From contig JAEXOR010000060.1 in the NCBI GenBank assembly GCA_023439185.1, positions 1 to 11,956 of the forward strand: a stretch of 11,956 bases of DNA, given 5' to 3'. The notes beneath the pieces are model-generated. The model did no database searches. It was not told where the DNA came from and was given only the letters and a program-made list of their open reading frames with translations. A program made the position numbers and the translations under genes. Below are positions 11,842 to 11,956 of this stretch, piece by piece. Positions within the stretch are counted from its first letter, which is position 1. Each line of letters starts with the position of its first letter. This DNA comes from Bacillota bacterium. GTDB lineage: Bacteria > Bacillota > Desulfotomaculia > Desulfotomaculales > Desulfallaceae.

Positions 11842-11956
11842 TTGCCCGTTGATAAGTATGGGAATTGGTATCCCATTGGGGGGCAACCCCCGGCGCGTCC
11901 GGAGTTTAAACCGGCTCCGGCACAACCAAAGCCGCCTCCGACGCCAGCGCCTGCCT
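11842..11956 (+). CDS. Pro-rich protein, N-terminal part (runs off right edge)
   Basis: TTG 11842 follows GGGGTGGTG at 11830-11837 and opens a frame that continues to the end of the window (38 codons). It begins LPVDKYGNWYPIGGQPPARP and continues with a Pro/Ala/Lys-rich stretch resembling a flexible linker. It starts 11 bases after the previous stop, so it is probably in the same transcript. With only the linker visible, no function can be given; a virion, tail-tip or lysis protein are all possible. Confidence 0.55.
   Translation, partial: MPVDKYGNWYPIGGQPPARPEFKPAPAQPKPPPTPAPA

Overview
The window looks like the left (integration, regulation and replication) end of a temperate phage or phage-like integrated element in a Firmicute, most likely a member of the Clostridia such as the Desulfotomaculum/Pelotomaculum group. 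The reasons are strong purine-rich ribosome binding sites at almost every start, frequent TTG and GTG starts, medium GC content, a sigma-A-like promoter, and gene types common in that group's prophages. The host assignment is an inference; no host chromosomal gene is recognisable.

Layout. At the left edge, on the minus strand, are the first 53 codons of an arm-binding-domain integrase and, just upstream of it, an AT-rich gene for a CGNR-like zinc-finger protein. A divergent control region (about 1137-1301) holds an extended -10 promoter and a 21-bp-spaced direct repeat. The plus strand then carries a small helix-turn-helix protein (1302), a second HTH protein with a TTG start (1509), an excisionase-like HTH protein (2099), an orphan CHC2 primase zinc finger (2316) and a D5-type SF3 helicase (2918). 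Immediately after the helicase is an AT-rich patch flanked by oppositely oriented TGAAC-type repeats, which I propose as a replication origin.

A second block (4626-6017) begins with a phBC6A51-type HTH protein and continues with a tandem pair of paralogous small genes, a third overlapping small gene, and degenerate DNA repeats that match a conserved segment of the paralogues. It ends at a strong terminator. A third block (6053-9238) has two hypothetical genes, a DEAH SF2 helicase, a RusA-like Holliday junction resolvase, a possible late-gene regulator with a sigma-region-4-like end, and a tiny Cys-rich protein.

The last block (9239-11956) starts with a stable, possibly bistable RNA hairpin and what looks like a frameshifted mini-gene, then a helical protein. 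Next comes a self-contained cassette with its own promoter, a secreted stalk-domain HEAVH metallopeptidase and its own terminator. It finishes with a Ser/Gly- and Ala/Gln-rich protein that resembles a virion or ejection protein, and the start of a Pro-rich protein that runs off the edge. No terminase, portal, capsid, tail or lysis gene is visible.

How the genes work together (inference): the integrase, excisionase-like protein and divergent regulators would control integration and the lysogeny switch. The CHC2 protein, SF3 helicase and candidate origin would replicate the element, with the SF2 helicase and RusA processing branched DNA. The ArpU/RinA-like protein would switch on late genes, and the metallopeptidase cassette looks like a lysogenic-conversion insertion. 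The most unusual points are the repeat-bearing origin candidate, the duplicated small genes with matching degenerate repeats, the structured RNA at 9247-9310, and the autonomous peptidase cassette.
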